This document shows positions 27,488 to 35,574 of a stretch of DNA of 64,000 nucleotides, in pieces (position 1 is the stretch's first letter; each line of letters begins with the position of its first letter). A program made the position numbers and the translations under genes. Under the pieces are notes generated by a model, which was not told where the DNA came from, made no database searches, and saw only the letters and a list, made by a program, of their open reading frames with translations. The stretch comes from CAZAMP01 sp964486455 (GTDB lineage Bacteria > Eisenbacteria > RBG-16-71-46 > CAZAMP01), in the NCBI GenBank assembly GCA_964486455.1, contig CAZAMP010000006.1:1-64000 (forward strand), written 5' to 3'.

Positions 27488-28368
27488 TACCGTGACCGCT
27501 TCCTCTCGCGCTGACGGAAGAAACTCCTGAGGGGGAGCACGTAGTCGCCTCCGGCATCGACACGAACCACGTCCACACCGGCTTTGCGAAACATCTCGGA
27601 GAGACGGCGGTGACGCTCGGTCCGTAGCCGGGCGAACGCCTCTCGCAGGCGGCGGTCACTCAGATCGCACCACGTGCGATCACCGGTTTCCGGGTCGACC
27701 ATCTCAACAAGCCCGGCACCTCGGAGCTCACGCTCGAACGGATCCTCAACGTGGATGGCGACCACGTCGTGACGGCGGGCATTGACCATCAAGGCCTTCT
27801 CGAATCCGGTGTCCTGGAAGTCCGAGATCACGAAGAGCACGGTGCCGCGCCGGTGCACCCGCGCCGCGAAATCCAGGGCGTCGGTGACGTTCGTGCCGCG
27901 CCCCTCCGGTTCGAAGAAGAGAATGTCCCGGATCACCCGCAGAACGTGCGAGCGGCCTTTTCGGGGCGGGATGTACGCCTCGACGCGGTCGGTGAACGGT
28001 ATCAGACCGACCTTGTCCTTGTTGCGGACGGCACTCATGGCCAGCACCGCCGCGATCTCGGCCGCCGTCTGCCCTTTCGTGCGCCTGTGCATCCCGAAGC
28101 GGGTCGAACCCGAAAGATCGACCAGAAAGCTCACCGTGAGCTCACGCTCTTCGACGAAGCGCTTCACGTGCGGCTGCCCGGTTCGGGCTGTGACGTTCCA
28201 ATCGATGTCGCGAACGTCGTCACCCGGCACGTACGGACGCACCTCATCGAACTCCATTCCGCCACCCTTGAAGACGGAATGGTACTCACCTTGGAAGAGA
28301 TCCTGGACGAGCCTGCGCGTGCGGATCTCGATTCTGCGAACCTGTGAGATCACATCACGCGCGAGCAT
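27487..28368 (-). CDS. DUF58 domain protein
   Basis: 293 residues from ATG 28368, where the conserved family start MLARDVISQVRRIEIRTRR begins; the TTG at 28407 would add 13 non-conserved residues. Family motifs are clear: FKGGGMEFDEVRPYVPGDDVR, quoted as FKGGGMEFDEVR and YVPGDDVRDIDW, and a VWA-like DLSGSTRFG. DUF58 proteins accompany MoxR ATPases in most such operons and may act as adaptors or substrates. It starts 39 nt after moxR. Confidence 0.88.
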   Translation of the reverse strand: MLARDVISQVRRIEIRTRRLVQDLFQGEYHSVFKGGGMEFDEVRPYVPGDDVRDIDWNVTARTGQPHVKRFVEERELTVSFLVDLSGSTRFGMHRRTKGQTAAEIAAVLAMSAVRNKDKVGLIPFTDRVEAYIPPRKGRSHVLRVIRDILFFEPEGRGTNVTDALDFAARVHRRGTVLFVISDFQDTGFEKALMVNARRHDVVAIHVEDPFERELRGAGLVEMVDPETGDRTWCDLSDRRLREAFARLRTERHRRLSEMFRKAGVDVVRVDAGGDYVLPLRSFFRQRERKRSR

Positions 28369-28407
28369 GGCGTGGCCTTGGTCCTGGGCGCGTGGAGCGG
28401 CAGCCAA

Positions 28408-29394
28408 CTACGGCACCTCCACGTGATTAAGCACACGTTGGATGATGTCCTCGCTGGTGACTTCCTCCGCCTCCGCCTCGTAGGTGATCAGGATCCGATG
28501 TCGCAGGATGTCAGGCGAGACTTCCTTGACGTCGTCCGGGGTTACGTAGCCTCGCCCACTCAGGAAGGCATGAGCCTGGGCGCCCTTGGCCAGGTAGATC
28601 GTGCCGCGCGGCGAGGCGCCGTACTGGATCAAGCCCTCCAGATCCAACCCGGCCTCAGATCCCCGGCGTGTCGTCGTCACGATGTCAACGATGTAGTTCT
28701 TGATCTTTTCGTCGATGTAGACGCCGGCGACCGCGCCACGCGCCCGGGAGATCTCTTCCGGGGACATGACGGGCTTCACCGGCTCCGGTTCGGCGAGCCC
28801 CCAGCGATCGAGAATCAACTTCTCCTCGTCACGATCCGGATAGTCCACCCTGATCTTCAGCATGAATCGATCGACCTGTGCCTCGGGCAGCGGGTACGTT
28901 CCCTCCTGCTCGATCGGATTCTGCGTCGCCAGAACGAGAAACGGATCCGGGAGCTTGAACGTCTCCTCTCCGATCGTGACCTGATGCTCCTGCATCGCTT
29001 CGAGGAGCGCCGATTGGACCTTCGCCGGCGCTCGGTTGATCTCGTCGGCCAGCAGGAGATTGGTGAAAACGGGGCCTTTCTTCGTCGTAAACGAGCCGTC
29101 ACGAGGGCTGTAGATCATCGTTCCCGTCAGATCCGCCGGCAACAAATCCGGCGTGAACTGGATCCGCATGAAGTCCGCCCGGATGGCGCTGGAAAGCGTG
29201 CGAATTGCAAGGGTCTTGGCCAGGCCGGGCACACCCTCGAGCAGAACGTGGCCGCCGGTCAACAGCCCGATCAGCAAACCTCGGATCATCCCCTCCTGCC
29301 CCACGATCGAGCTTCTAATCTCGTCCGTGAGCGCCCTCACGGAGACGGACTCCCGTTCGACCTTCTCCTGTATCACGCGTACGTCTTCCTGCAT
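28408..29394 (-). CDS. moxR: MoxR-type AAA+ ATPase
   Basis: 328 residues from ATG 29394 with GGAGG 4 nt upstream; an in-frame extension to 29517 is rejected because it precedes the conserved start and overlaps the likely promoter. Walker A is GVPGLAKT and Walker B is LLLADEINRAP; the sensor motif ATQNPIEQEGTYPLPEAQ and the family C-terminal lid are present. MoxR proteins are chaperone-like ATPases that mature VWA-domain complexes. It is the first gene of the eight-gene Bat-type operon. Confidence 0.93.
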   Translation of the reverse strand: MQEDVRVIQEKVERESVSVRALTDEIRSSIVGQEGMIRGLLIGLLTGGHVLLEGVPGLAKTLAIRTLSSAIRADFMRIQFTPDLLPADLTGTMIYSPRDGSFTTKKGPVFTNLLLADEINRAPAKVQSALLEAMQEHQVTIGEETFKLPDPFLVLATQNPIEQEGTYPLPEAQVDRFMLKIRVDYPDRDEEKLILDRWGLAEPEPVKPVMSPEEISRARGAVAGVYIDEKIKNYIVDIVTTTRRGSEAGLDLEGLIQYGASPRGTIYLAKGAQAHAFLSGRGYVTPDDVKEVSPDILRHRILITYEAEAEEVTSEDIIQRVLNHVEVP

Positions 29395-29488
29395 CGTCCC
29401 TCCGCGTGCCTCGCGTCTATCGAATTCAAACAGCTGCCGGCTCGTTTCAGCCAGACTGCTATACCCACCACCGATTCTTGAGGTTCCA

Positions 29489-29517
29489 AATCTAGTCCCC
29501 ACCGATCTCTTACTCAA
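29489..29517 (-). promoter_or_regulatory. Candidate promoter for the moxR-bat operon
   Basis: On the minus strand: TTGAGT (29517-29512), 17-nt spacer, TAGATT (29494-29489). Each hexamer matches consensus at 4 of 6. It lies about 95 nt upstream of the moxR start. Confidence 0.35.
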
Positions 29518-29593
29518 GACCCTCGCTCGGGTTGAGCGGTAATCGTGCGTATTGCACGATCCAGGGCATCATGCACGGCGCGACCCGGCCGCC

Positions 29594-29613
29594 GCCGCCA
29601 GGCGCCTGGCGGC
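29594..29613. repeat. 20-bp perfect palindrome
   Basis: GCCGCCAGGC followed directly by its reverse complement, with no spacer. It lies in the divergent region between moxR and the histidine kinase. A loopless GC-rich palindrome is a plausible operator, but chance is possible in such GC-rich DNA. Confidence 0.45.
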
Positions 29614-29760
29614 CCGCGCGGGCCCTCCGTCCAACCCACTATGCGACAATCGATTACGCGACATCGAACGCCGCGCTGACGCCGGAACGGCGTGGCATCG
29701 CCCTTGCAGATTCCGGTACGGGCTCATCTTGCCAAATCCGGAAAACAGCTTGGAGGCCTG

Positions 29761-31632
29761 ATGAAAGGCGTCGGACAGAAGTCAACGCGTGCGACTCCCT
29801 CTTCCCCCCGACAGCGATGGCCCGCGCGCTTCCCGCGCGCGCTCGTGCTCGTGCTCGTGGAAGCGACTCTCCTCATTCTGCTCACGCTCGGGACAACGTG
29901 GCTCCTCGCCAGACGGGACGCTCAGGAGGAGTACCTTCACCAGAGCAAACGTGCCCGTTCCCTGGCCGCGCTGATCGCTCAAGCCAGCGGGCCCGACCTA
30001 ACGTTCGACTCTTCCCCGCGTCTGATCCGACTGCTGGAGTACGCCACTGATGAGGCGATCATCACGGGCGCCGCCGTCGTGAGCCGAGGCGGGATCATCG
30101 TGGCCCACAGCAATGTTTCCAGGATCGGTTCGCGGACGGATGAGACGGCGCTCGCCTCTGAGCCCGGCGTTGGACACGACGGACTGGCGTTCGCGGACCT
30201 CTTTGACGGGGCGGAAGGCAAAGTCGTTCTCCATCCGGTGCTGGGTCCGCAGGGCCCGATCGGAACTGTGGCGCTGCAGCAGCCGGAGGCGCGGTTGGCG
30301 CTGAGCCGGACCGGGGCGCTTCGCTACTTGCTCCCCGCGGGCCTCTTGCTGCTGGCGTTCGTCGCGGTCAACCGCATATCGGTCCGAAACGCGCTCCGCC
30401 CGACCTCGGACGCCGTCATGCGTCTCGTGACGGCGCTCAAGAGCAGCGGTGCGGATGATCGTCTCTCGCTGCCCATAGAGGACCCGTCAGAGTGCGCGAT
30501 TGAACGCGCTGCGACCCAGGTGCAGGAGCTCACCGAAAAGCAGGAGGCGCTCATCGTCGAGAACCGCGTCCTGGACTACGAGCGGAGCCGGATGAGCAGC
30601 ACGGTCGATCACATCCCCGACGGTGTGATCGTCACCGACTCCAGGGGCCGCGTGAAGGTCTTCAATCGAGCCGCCTCGGCCCTCCTGGGGATCACGCCCG
30701 ACGACACACTTGGACGAACAATTGAAGAGCTACCCATCGGAATCGCCTCCGTGGGACGGGATCTCGAGAGCGGTGGACAGAGCCTGTTCGTCCCGCCCAA
30801 GGGTGAATCGGGCCGCCAGACTTTGCTCAAGCGACTTCACCTCACGTCCAAGACCGGGGATGCCATCGGAACGCTCTACGTGCTCCGGGACATCACCGCC
30901 CAGAAGTCGTCCGAGAAGGCGCAGATGGAGTTTCTCTCTCAGATCTCCCATGAGCTGAAGGCACCACTGAACACAATCGTTACCTATGTGGATGCTCTTG
31001 CCGATAACCAGCTAATGGAAGAGGAAGAGCGCGTCACCTTCTGCAACACCATCTCAGGGGAAGCGCAGCGAATGGCCCAGCTGGTTTCACACCTGCTTCA
31101 ACTCTCCCGCATCGAGCTGGGCAATCTCTCCGCGCGCTTCGGCTTCGTGAAACCCACGCAGCTGATCACCGAAATGTCGAACACGCTGCGCGCACAGACC
31201 GACGCGAAGGGGCAAACCCTGACCGTGGACGTCGCCGAGAACCTGTCTCCCCTCTTCGGCGACAAGGACCTCCTCGGCGTGGCGCTCACCAATCTGATCA
31301 CGAACGCCATCAAATACACACCGAGCGGGGGACGCATCTCGCTCAGGGCCGAGTCCGACGAGGGCGGCATCCGCGTGGAAGTTCAAGATACGGGAATCGG
31401 CATCCCGGAGGACCAGATCGAAGCGGTCTTCGAGCGTTTCGTCCGATCGGATCAGGCCGAAGTTCAACAGGAAGCCGGGTCCGGGCTCGGGCTGTCGCTG
31501 GTCCAGGAGATCATCCGGCTCCATGACGGTCGAGTGACGGTGGAAAGCAGTCCGGGAGAGGGAAGCCTGTTTCGGATTTGGCTACCGTGTCGCGACGTAG
31601 GCGAGCGGCTCAACATCTCTGCCGCGGCATAG
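29761..31632 (+). CDS. Membrane-bound PAS-domain sensor histidine kinase
   Basis: 623 residues from ATG 29761 with GGAGG 4 nt upstream. Transmembrane helices at about 25-50 and 185-205 bracket a periplasmic sensor of about 130 residues. A cytosolic PAS domain (about 280-380; IPDGVIVTDSRGRVKVFNR), HisKA with His397 (QISHELKAPLN) and HATPase (NAIKYTPSGGR, DTGIGIP, GSGLGLSL) follow. It autophosphorylates and should pass phosphate to the receiver encoded 24 nt downstream. First gene of the signalling cassette that leads into the pilus operon. Confidence 0.92.
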   Translation: MKGVGQKSTRATPSSPRQRWPARFPRALVLVLVEATLLILLTLGTTWLLARRDAQEEYLHQSKRARSLAALIAQASGPDLTFDSSPRLIRLLEYATDEAIITGAAVVSRGGIIVAHSNVSRIGSRTDETALASEPGVGHDGLAFADLFDGAEGKVVLHPVLGPQGPIGTVALQQPEARLALSRTGALRYLLPAGLLLLAFVAVNRISVRNALRPTSDAVMRLVTALKSSGADDRLSLPIEDPSECAIERAATQVQELTEKQEALIVENRVLDYERSRMSSTVDHIPDGVIVTDSRGRVKVFNRAASALLGITPDDTLGRTIEELPIGIASVGRDLESGGQSLFVPPKGESGRQTLLKRLHLTSKTGDAIGTLYVLRDITAQKSSEKAQMEFLSQISHELKAPLNTIVTYVDALADNQLMEEEERVTFCNTISGEAQRMAQLVSHLLQLSRIELGNLSARFGFVKPTQLITEMSNTLRAQTDAKGQTLTVDVAENLSPLFGDKDLLGVALTNLITNAIKYTPSGGRISLRAESDEGGIRVEVQDTGIGIPEDQIEAVFERFVRSDQAEVQQEAGSGLGLSLVQEIIRLHDGRVTVESSPGEGSLFRIWLPCRDVGERLNISAAA

Positions 31633-31655
31633 TGCCGGCATCGCGAGGAGGATCT

Positions 31656-32069
31656 ATGGAGACACAGCGAGTATTGATCGTCGACGACGATGCGAATGTC
31701 GCTCGAGTGATCGCCCGCGTTTTTCGGAAAGCATCGTTCGAGGTTTCGGTCGCCAACAACGGCGAAGAGGCACTGTCGCTTCTTCATGAAGGCGCGTATG
31801 ACGCGATGATCTCGGACATCAATATGCCTCGGATGGACGGCCGGGAGCTCTGCAGACAGGTGTGGAACTCCGACGTGCCCACCCCGAGGTGTGTGTTCAT
31901 CGTCACCAGCCGCACGGAAGCGGAGGAGCGCGATTGGATCCAAGATCTCCCGGGCGTGAAGCTCGTGGAGAAACCCGTTCCGCCTCGTTCCCTCGTGCGA
32001 CTCGTGAAGGACCGTCTGTCCGAATCGGTGGGCGGAGAAGATTGGCGAACTGAGAAAGAGGCGGCATGA
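31656..32069 (+). CDS. Receiver-domain response regulator without output domain
   Basis: 137 residues from ATG 31656 with GAGGAGG 5 nt upstream. It is a single CheY-like receiver: acidic pocket Asp10-Asp12 (LIVDDDAN), phospho-acceptor Asp54 (MISDINMPRMDG) and Lys106 (LVEKPVPP). No DNA-binding or enzymatic domain follows, so it acts by protein contact, possibly on the HD-GYP protein whose start overlaps its stop by 4 nt. Confidence 0.9.
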   Translation: METQRVLIVDDDANVARVIARVFRKASFEVSVANNGEEALSLLHEGAYDAMISDINMPRMDGRELCRQVWNSDVPTPRCVFIVTSRTEAEERDWIQDLPGVKLVEKPVPPRSLVRLVKDRLSESVGGEDWRTEKEAA

Positions 32070-33514
32070 GTGTGGGGACTCTAGATACGGCATTCAGAAC
32101 GTTCGTCCAGACAACGTGCCATGCGATCATTCATGAGATCGCGAAGTCATCGTCCGCATCGATAGTGTTCAGTGCAATGGACGGCGAGGTCTTTCTCTCG
32201 ACACAAGACGGTGACTCCCCCCCGCCGGACACCGAGTCATCCTCAGTGACGATCCGGGCCAAGGGCGAGGAGCTGGCCACCGTGAGCGTCTGGCCGATAG
32301 AAGGCAATCTCCTGACCCTGCCGGAGACGCTGGCACGGGACCTGAGTGAGCGATTCGCGACGGCCTACGACCTCGACATGATGACCGAGGAGCTGTCGCA
32401 GAGCTATGAGGAGCTCAACCTTCTCTATCGGCTCTCGCGGACGCTCAAAGCGGACGAGAAGTTCGTGTCCAGCTGCCGCAACCTCATCGACGCCACGGCC
32501 GAGCTGCTCGAGAACCGGATGCTGATCTTCTGTCTTCCGGACGAAGACCACGTCAACTGGCAGAATGGTACGGGCGAGCCGCCGACGAAACCGCTTTTGT
32601 GGGTCGCAAAGTCGCGTGAGACCCATCGCGGGGTATTCGACGAGCTCATACCGTCGAATGAAAGGGCGCACGGCTCGATTCCGACGCGGCAGCGCGGCCA
32701 CCTCAAGACACCGCACGGCCCGGTGCACTACTTCGTGACCCCGGTTCGCGGGCGCGGCAGCGCCGTCGGATACGCGGGGATCTTCCGTGCGGAAGACGAA
32801 GCGCCCATCTCGACCGGCGAGCTTCGGCTCCTCGAATGCCTCGGCGACCAGCTGTCGCTCACGGCAACCACACGGGAACTCCATTCCGAGCTGCGGGACA
32901 TGCTCTTCAACACGGTTCGGAGCCTCGTCATCACGATCGAGGCGAAGGACGCCTACACGCGTGGCCATTCCGAGCGCGTGTACGATCTTTCCCGCCGGAT
33001 CGGCGAGGCCCACGGGCTACCCGAAGAGGAGATGCAGACATTGAGCTGGGCCGCGCTTCTCCACGACATCGGCAAACTGGCCGTGCCAAAGGAAGTGCTC
33101 TGCAAACCAGGCAAGCTCACGAACGAGGAGTTCGCGATCATCAAGACCCATCCCGAGCGTGGCTGCCTCGTGCTCGAGCCCATCTCCCAGCTGAGCGACA
33201 TCCTGCCCGGGATTCGCCACCACCACGAGCGCTACGACGGTCGCGGCTACCCGGACGGGCTCAAGGGCGAAGAGATCCCGCTGCTGGCGCGCATCATATC
33301 CGTGGCGGACACGTTCGACGCGATGGTGTCGTCGCGTCCGTACCGCGAGGCACGGACCGTCGAGTTCACGCTTGAAACGATCAGGAAAGTCGCCGGATCC
33401 CAGTTGGACCCTGAGATCGTCGACGTGTTCTTCAAGCTGATCGATGACGGCGCTCTGGAGGATATCGCGCGACCCAACACGGAGACCGTTGACGCGAAAA
33501 GAAATGCCGCCTGA
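32066..33514 (+). CDS. GAF/HD-GYP domain protein, probable c-di-GMP phosphodiesterase
   Basis: 482 residues. Residues 1-110 are an unassigned N-terminal region and about 115-270 a GAF-like sensor (LNLLYRLSRTLKADE..., VGYAGIFRAEDEAP). The HD-GYP domain (about 285-460) is complete: RGHSERV, His333-Asp334 in LLHDIGKLAVP, HHHERYDGRGYPDGL and ISVADTFDAM. The family hydrolyses c-di-GMP. Its position between a receiver and a pilus ATPase suggests that it tunes pilus assembly or twitching through c-di-GMP; that link is inferred. Confidence 0.9.
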   Translation: MSVGTLDTAFRTFVQTTCHAIIHEIAKSSSASIVFSAMDGEVFLSTQDGDSPPPDTESSSVTIRAKGEELATVSVWPIEGNLLTLPETLARDLSERFATAYDLDMMTEELSQSYEELNLLYRLSRTLKADEKFVSSCRNLIDATAELLENRMLIFCLPDEDHVNWQNGTGEPPTKPLLWVAKSRETHRGVFDELIPSNERAHGSIPTRQRGHLKTPHGPVHYFVTPVRGRGSAVGYAGIFRAEDEAPISTGELRLLECLGDQLSLTATTRELHSELRDMLFNTVRSLVITIEAKDAYTRGHSERVYDLSRRIGEAHGLPEEEMQTLSWAALLHDIGKLAVPKEVLCKPGKLTNEEFAIIKTHPERGCLVLEPISQLSDILPGIRHHHERYDGRGYPDGLKGEEIPLLARIISVADTFDAMVSSRPYREARTVEFTLETIRKVAGSQLDPEIVDVFFKLIDDGALEDIARPNTETVDAKRNAA

Positions 33515-33525
33515 CCGGAGAGAGA

Positions 33526-33861
33526 ATGCAGGTCAAAGTCACACGCTTGGGCGTCGCAACGTACGTGGCGCCCGATTTTCCGCTCGTAGAGGAGAACATC
33601 CGCAGGCTGGACGACAGCGTGCGCGAAGTCCGCGGCCAGGGCGCCAATGACATCGTGATCCACCTGAAGCAGGTGCAGTTCATCGATAGCTGCGGCCTGG
33701 AGTTCTTGGTTGATCTCGCCGCGACGCTGCGTACGGAGGGCGGCTCCATGCGGCTCGCGGACCCCGACGGCCTCTGTCGGGAAATCCTCTCCATCACCCG
33801 TGTCGATCAGTCCATTCCGGTCTTCGATGACATCGAGGGTGCCGGAAGGAGCTTCCTGTGA
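33526..33861 (+). CDS. STAS-domain protein (anti-anti-sigma factor type)
   Basis: 111 residues. The STAS core and phosphorylation loop are visible (IVIHLKQVQFIDSCGLEFL) with Ser55 at the conserved phospho-site after Asp54. Such proteins bind anti-sigma kinases when dephosphorylated. No kinase gene is in the window, but a GAF-PP2C phosphatase is encoded at 16597-18348. It starts 11 nt after the HD-GYP stop and overlaps pilB by 4 nt. Confidence 0.85.
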   Translation: MQVKVTRLGVATYVAPDFPLVEENIRRLDDSVREVRGQGANDIVIHLKQVQFIDSCGLEFLVDLAATLRTEGGSMRLADPDGLCREILSITRVDQSIPVFDDIEGAGRSFL

Positions 33862-35567
33862 GCGGCCAGAGCGGCCTGAAAAAGGCCCCGATGGGCGAGT
33901 ACCTCATCGAGCGCGGCCTCATCACCCCGGAGCAGCTTCAGGAGGCGCTTCGCCGTCACGAAGAGGGCGGCAAACGTATCGGAGAAGTCCTCGTGGAGAT
34001 GGGGACGGTCTCCGAAGCAGACATCACCCGTGCTCTCGCGGAACGCTCGGGGATCCCGTTCGTCCGCCTCCGCAAAGGATTGGTGGACCCACGGGTCGTC
34101 AAGGTGCTTCCCAAGGACCGCGCGGAGCTCTACGAGGCGATCCCGCTCTTCCGTGTTCACAACAAGCTGACCCTCGCCCTCAGCGATCCCAACCGGGTCT
34201 TCGTCCTGGATAGCGTTCGCAAGCTCACGGGCTGTGAAGTCCAGCCCGTCGCGTGCCTCAAAGAAGACATCGTGCAGATGATCGGCCAGAGCTATGAGGC
34301 CGACGAGGTCTCGATCGACGACTTCGTCTCCAACCTCGACGAGGCCGACGTCGAGCTGGTGAGCGACACGCATGACAGCCTCTCCGACGACATCGCCGAG
34401 CTCGCGGGTGAAAGCCCGACGATCAACCTGGTGAACCTGATCGTCCTCAAAGCTATCAACGCGCGGGCGAGCGACATCCACATCGAGCCGGAGCGCGGCT
34501 TCTTCCGCGTCCGCTACCGGATCGACGGCGTTCTCTACGAGGTCATGAAGCCGAAGATCGAGCTGCACGCGCCCGTCATCTCTCGATTGAAGATCATGGC
34601 CAACCTCGACATTGCCGAACGACGCCTTCCCCAGGACGGCCGTATTCAGGTCCGGGCTCAGAGTCGAACGGTGGACCTCCGCTTCTCTTCCCTTCCCGGT
34701 GTCCTGGGAGAGAAGGTCGTGCTGCGGGTGCTCGACAAGGAATCGAATCAGCTAACCCTCGACCAGCTCGGTCTCGCGACCGAGACGCTCGGGGAGTTCC
34801 GAAAGCTGCTTCACAAACCGCACGGACTCGTACTGCTGACCGGCCCGACGGGAAGCGGAAAGACGACCACTCTCTACGCAGGTCTTCGCGAGCTGAACTC
34901 GCTGGAGACGAACATCATCACCATCGAGGATCCCGTCGAATATCAATTCGAGGTTATCAACCAGAACCAGGTCCGAGACGAGATCGGCCTTACATTCGCC
35001 CGGCTGCTCAGGCACACGCTCCGCCAGGACCCCGATATCATCATGGTCGGAGAGATCCGGGACCCGGAGACGGCCGGCATCGCGGTCCAGGCCGCGCTCA
35101 CGGGGCATCTCGTTCTCTCCACGCTGCACACCAACGACGCGGCGAGCGTTCTCTCGCGGCTTCTCGACATGAAGATCCAACCCTACCTGCTGGCCTCCTC
35201 CCTTGTCGGTGTCGTCGCCCAGCGACTGGTCCGCACGCTGTGTCCGGACTGCGCGACCCAATACCGACCTTCGAGAGCCGAGATCGAGACTCTCGGGATC
35301 GAGGCCGAGAAGGGACTTCGCCTCAAACGCGGACGCGGATGCGAGTCATGCTTCGACTCCGGCTACCGCGGACGCGTTGGGATCTACGAACCGCTAGTCA
35401 TCGACCAAGAGCTTCAGGGGCTCATTCTTCAGAATCCAACGATCGACGAGATTCGGAATTACCAAAAGAAGGTCGGCCAACCCACGCTGCGTGCCGACGG
35501 CGTGCGGAAGGTCATCGAAGGGGCGACGACGCTCGACGAGGTCTCGCGCGTCGTCTTCATGGAGTGA
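33858..35567 (+). CDS. pilB: Type IV pilus / type II secretion assembly ATPase (PilB/GspE)
   Basis: 569 residues from GTG 33858. The N-terminal MshEN-type domain (about 10-150) is followed by the hexameric ATPase: Walker A GPTGSGKTTT, Asp box TIEDPVEY, Walker B IIMVGEIRDPETA, His box LSTLHTND. A zinc-binding C4 motif (CPDC...CESC) is present. MshEN domains of this family can bind c-di-GMP, which fits the HD-GYP gene two genes upstream. It powers extension of the pilus or pseudopilus. No pilT-like retraction ATPase is in the window. Confidence 0.93.
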   Translation: MSGQSGLKKAPMGEYLIERGLITPEQLQEALRRHEEGGKRIGEVLVEMGTVSEADITRALAERSGIPFVRLRKGLVDPRVVKVLPKDRAELYEAIPLFRVHNKLTLALSDPNRVFVLDSVRKLTGCEVQPVACLKEDIVQMIGQSYEADEVSIDDFVSNLDEADVELVSDTHDSLSDDIAELAGESPTINLVNLIVLKAINARASDIHIEPERGFFRVRYRIDGVLYEVMKPKIELHAPVISRLKIMANLDIAERRLPQDGRIQVRAQSRTVDLRFSSLPGVLGEKVVLRVLDKESNQLTLDQLGLATETLGEFRKLLHKPHGLVLLTGPTGSGKTTTLYAGLRELNSLETNIITIEDPVEYQFEVINQNQVRDEIGLTFARLLRHTLRQDPDIIMVGEIRDPETAGIAVQAALTGHLVLSTLHTNDAASVLSRLLDMKIQPYLLASSLVGVVAQRLVRTLCPDCATQYRPSRAEIETLGIEAEKGLRLKRGRGCESCFDSGYRGRVGIYEPLVIDQELQGLILQNPTIDEIRNYQKKVGQPTLRADGVRKVIEGATTLDEVSRVVFME

Positions 35568-35574
35568 CGGAATC

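Larger units (their letters stand above)
29395..29760. other. Divergent intergenic region
   Basis: This 366-nt region separates moxR (minus) from the histidine kinase (plus). It contains a candidate moxR promoter and a 20-bp perfect palindrome, listed separately. Short open frames crossing it show no conserved start or recognised domain. No convincing promoter for the kinase was found by eye. Confidence 0.6.
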
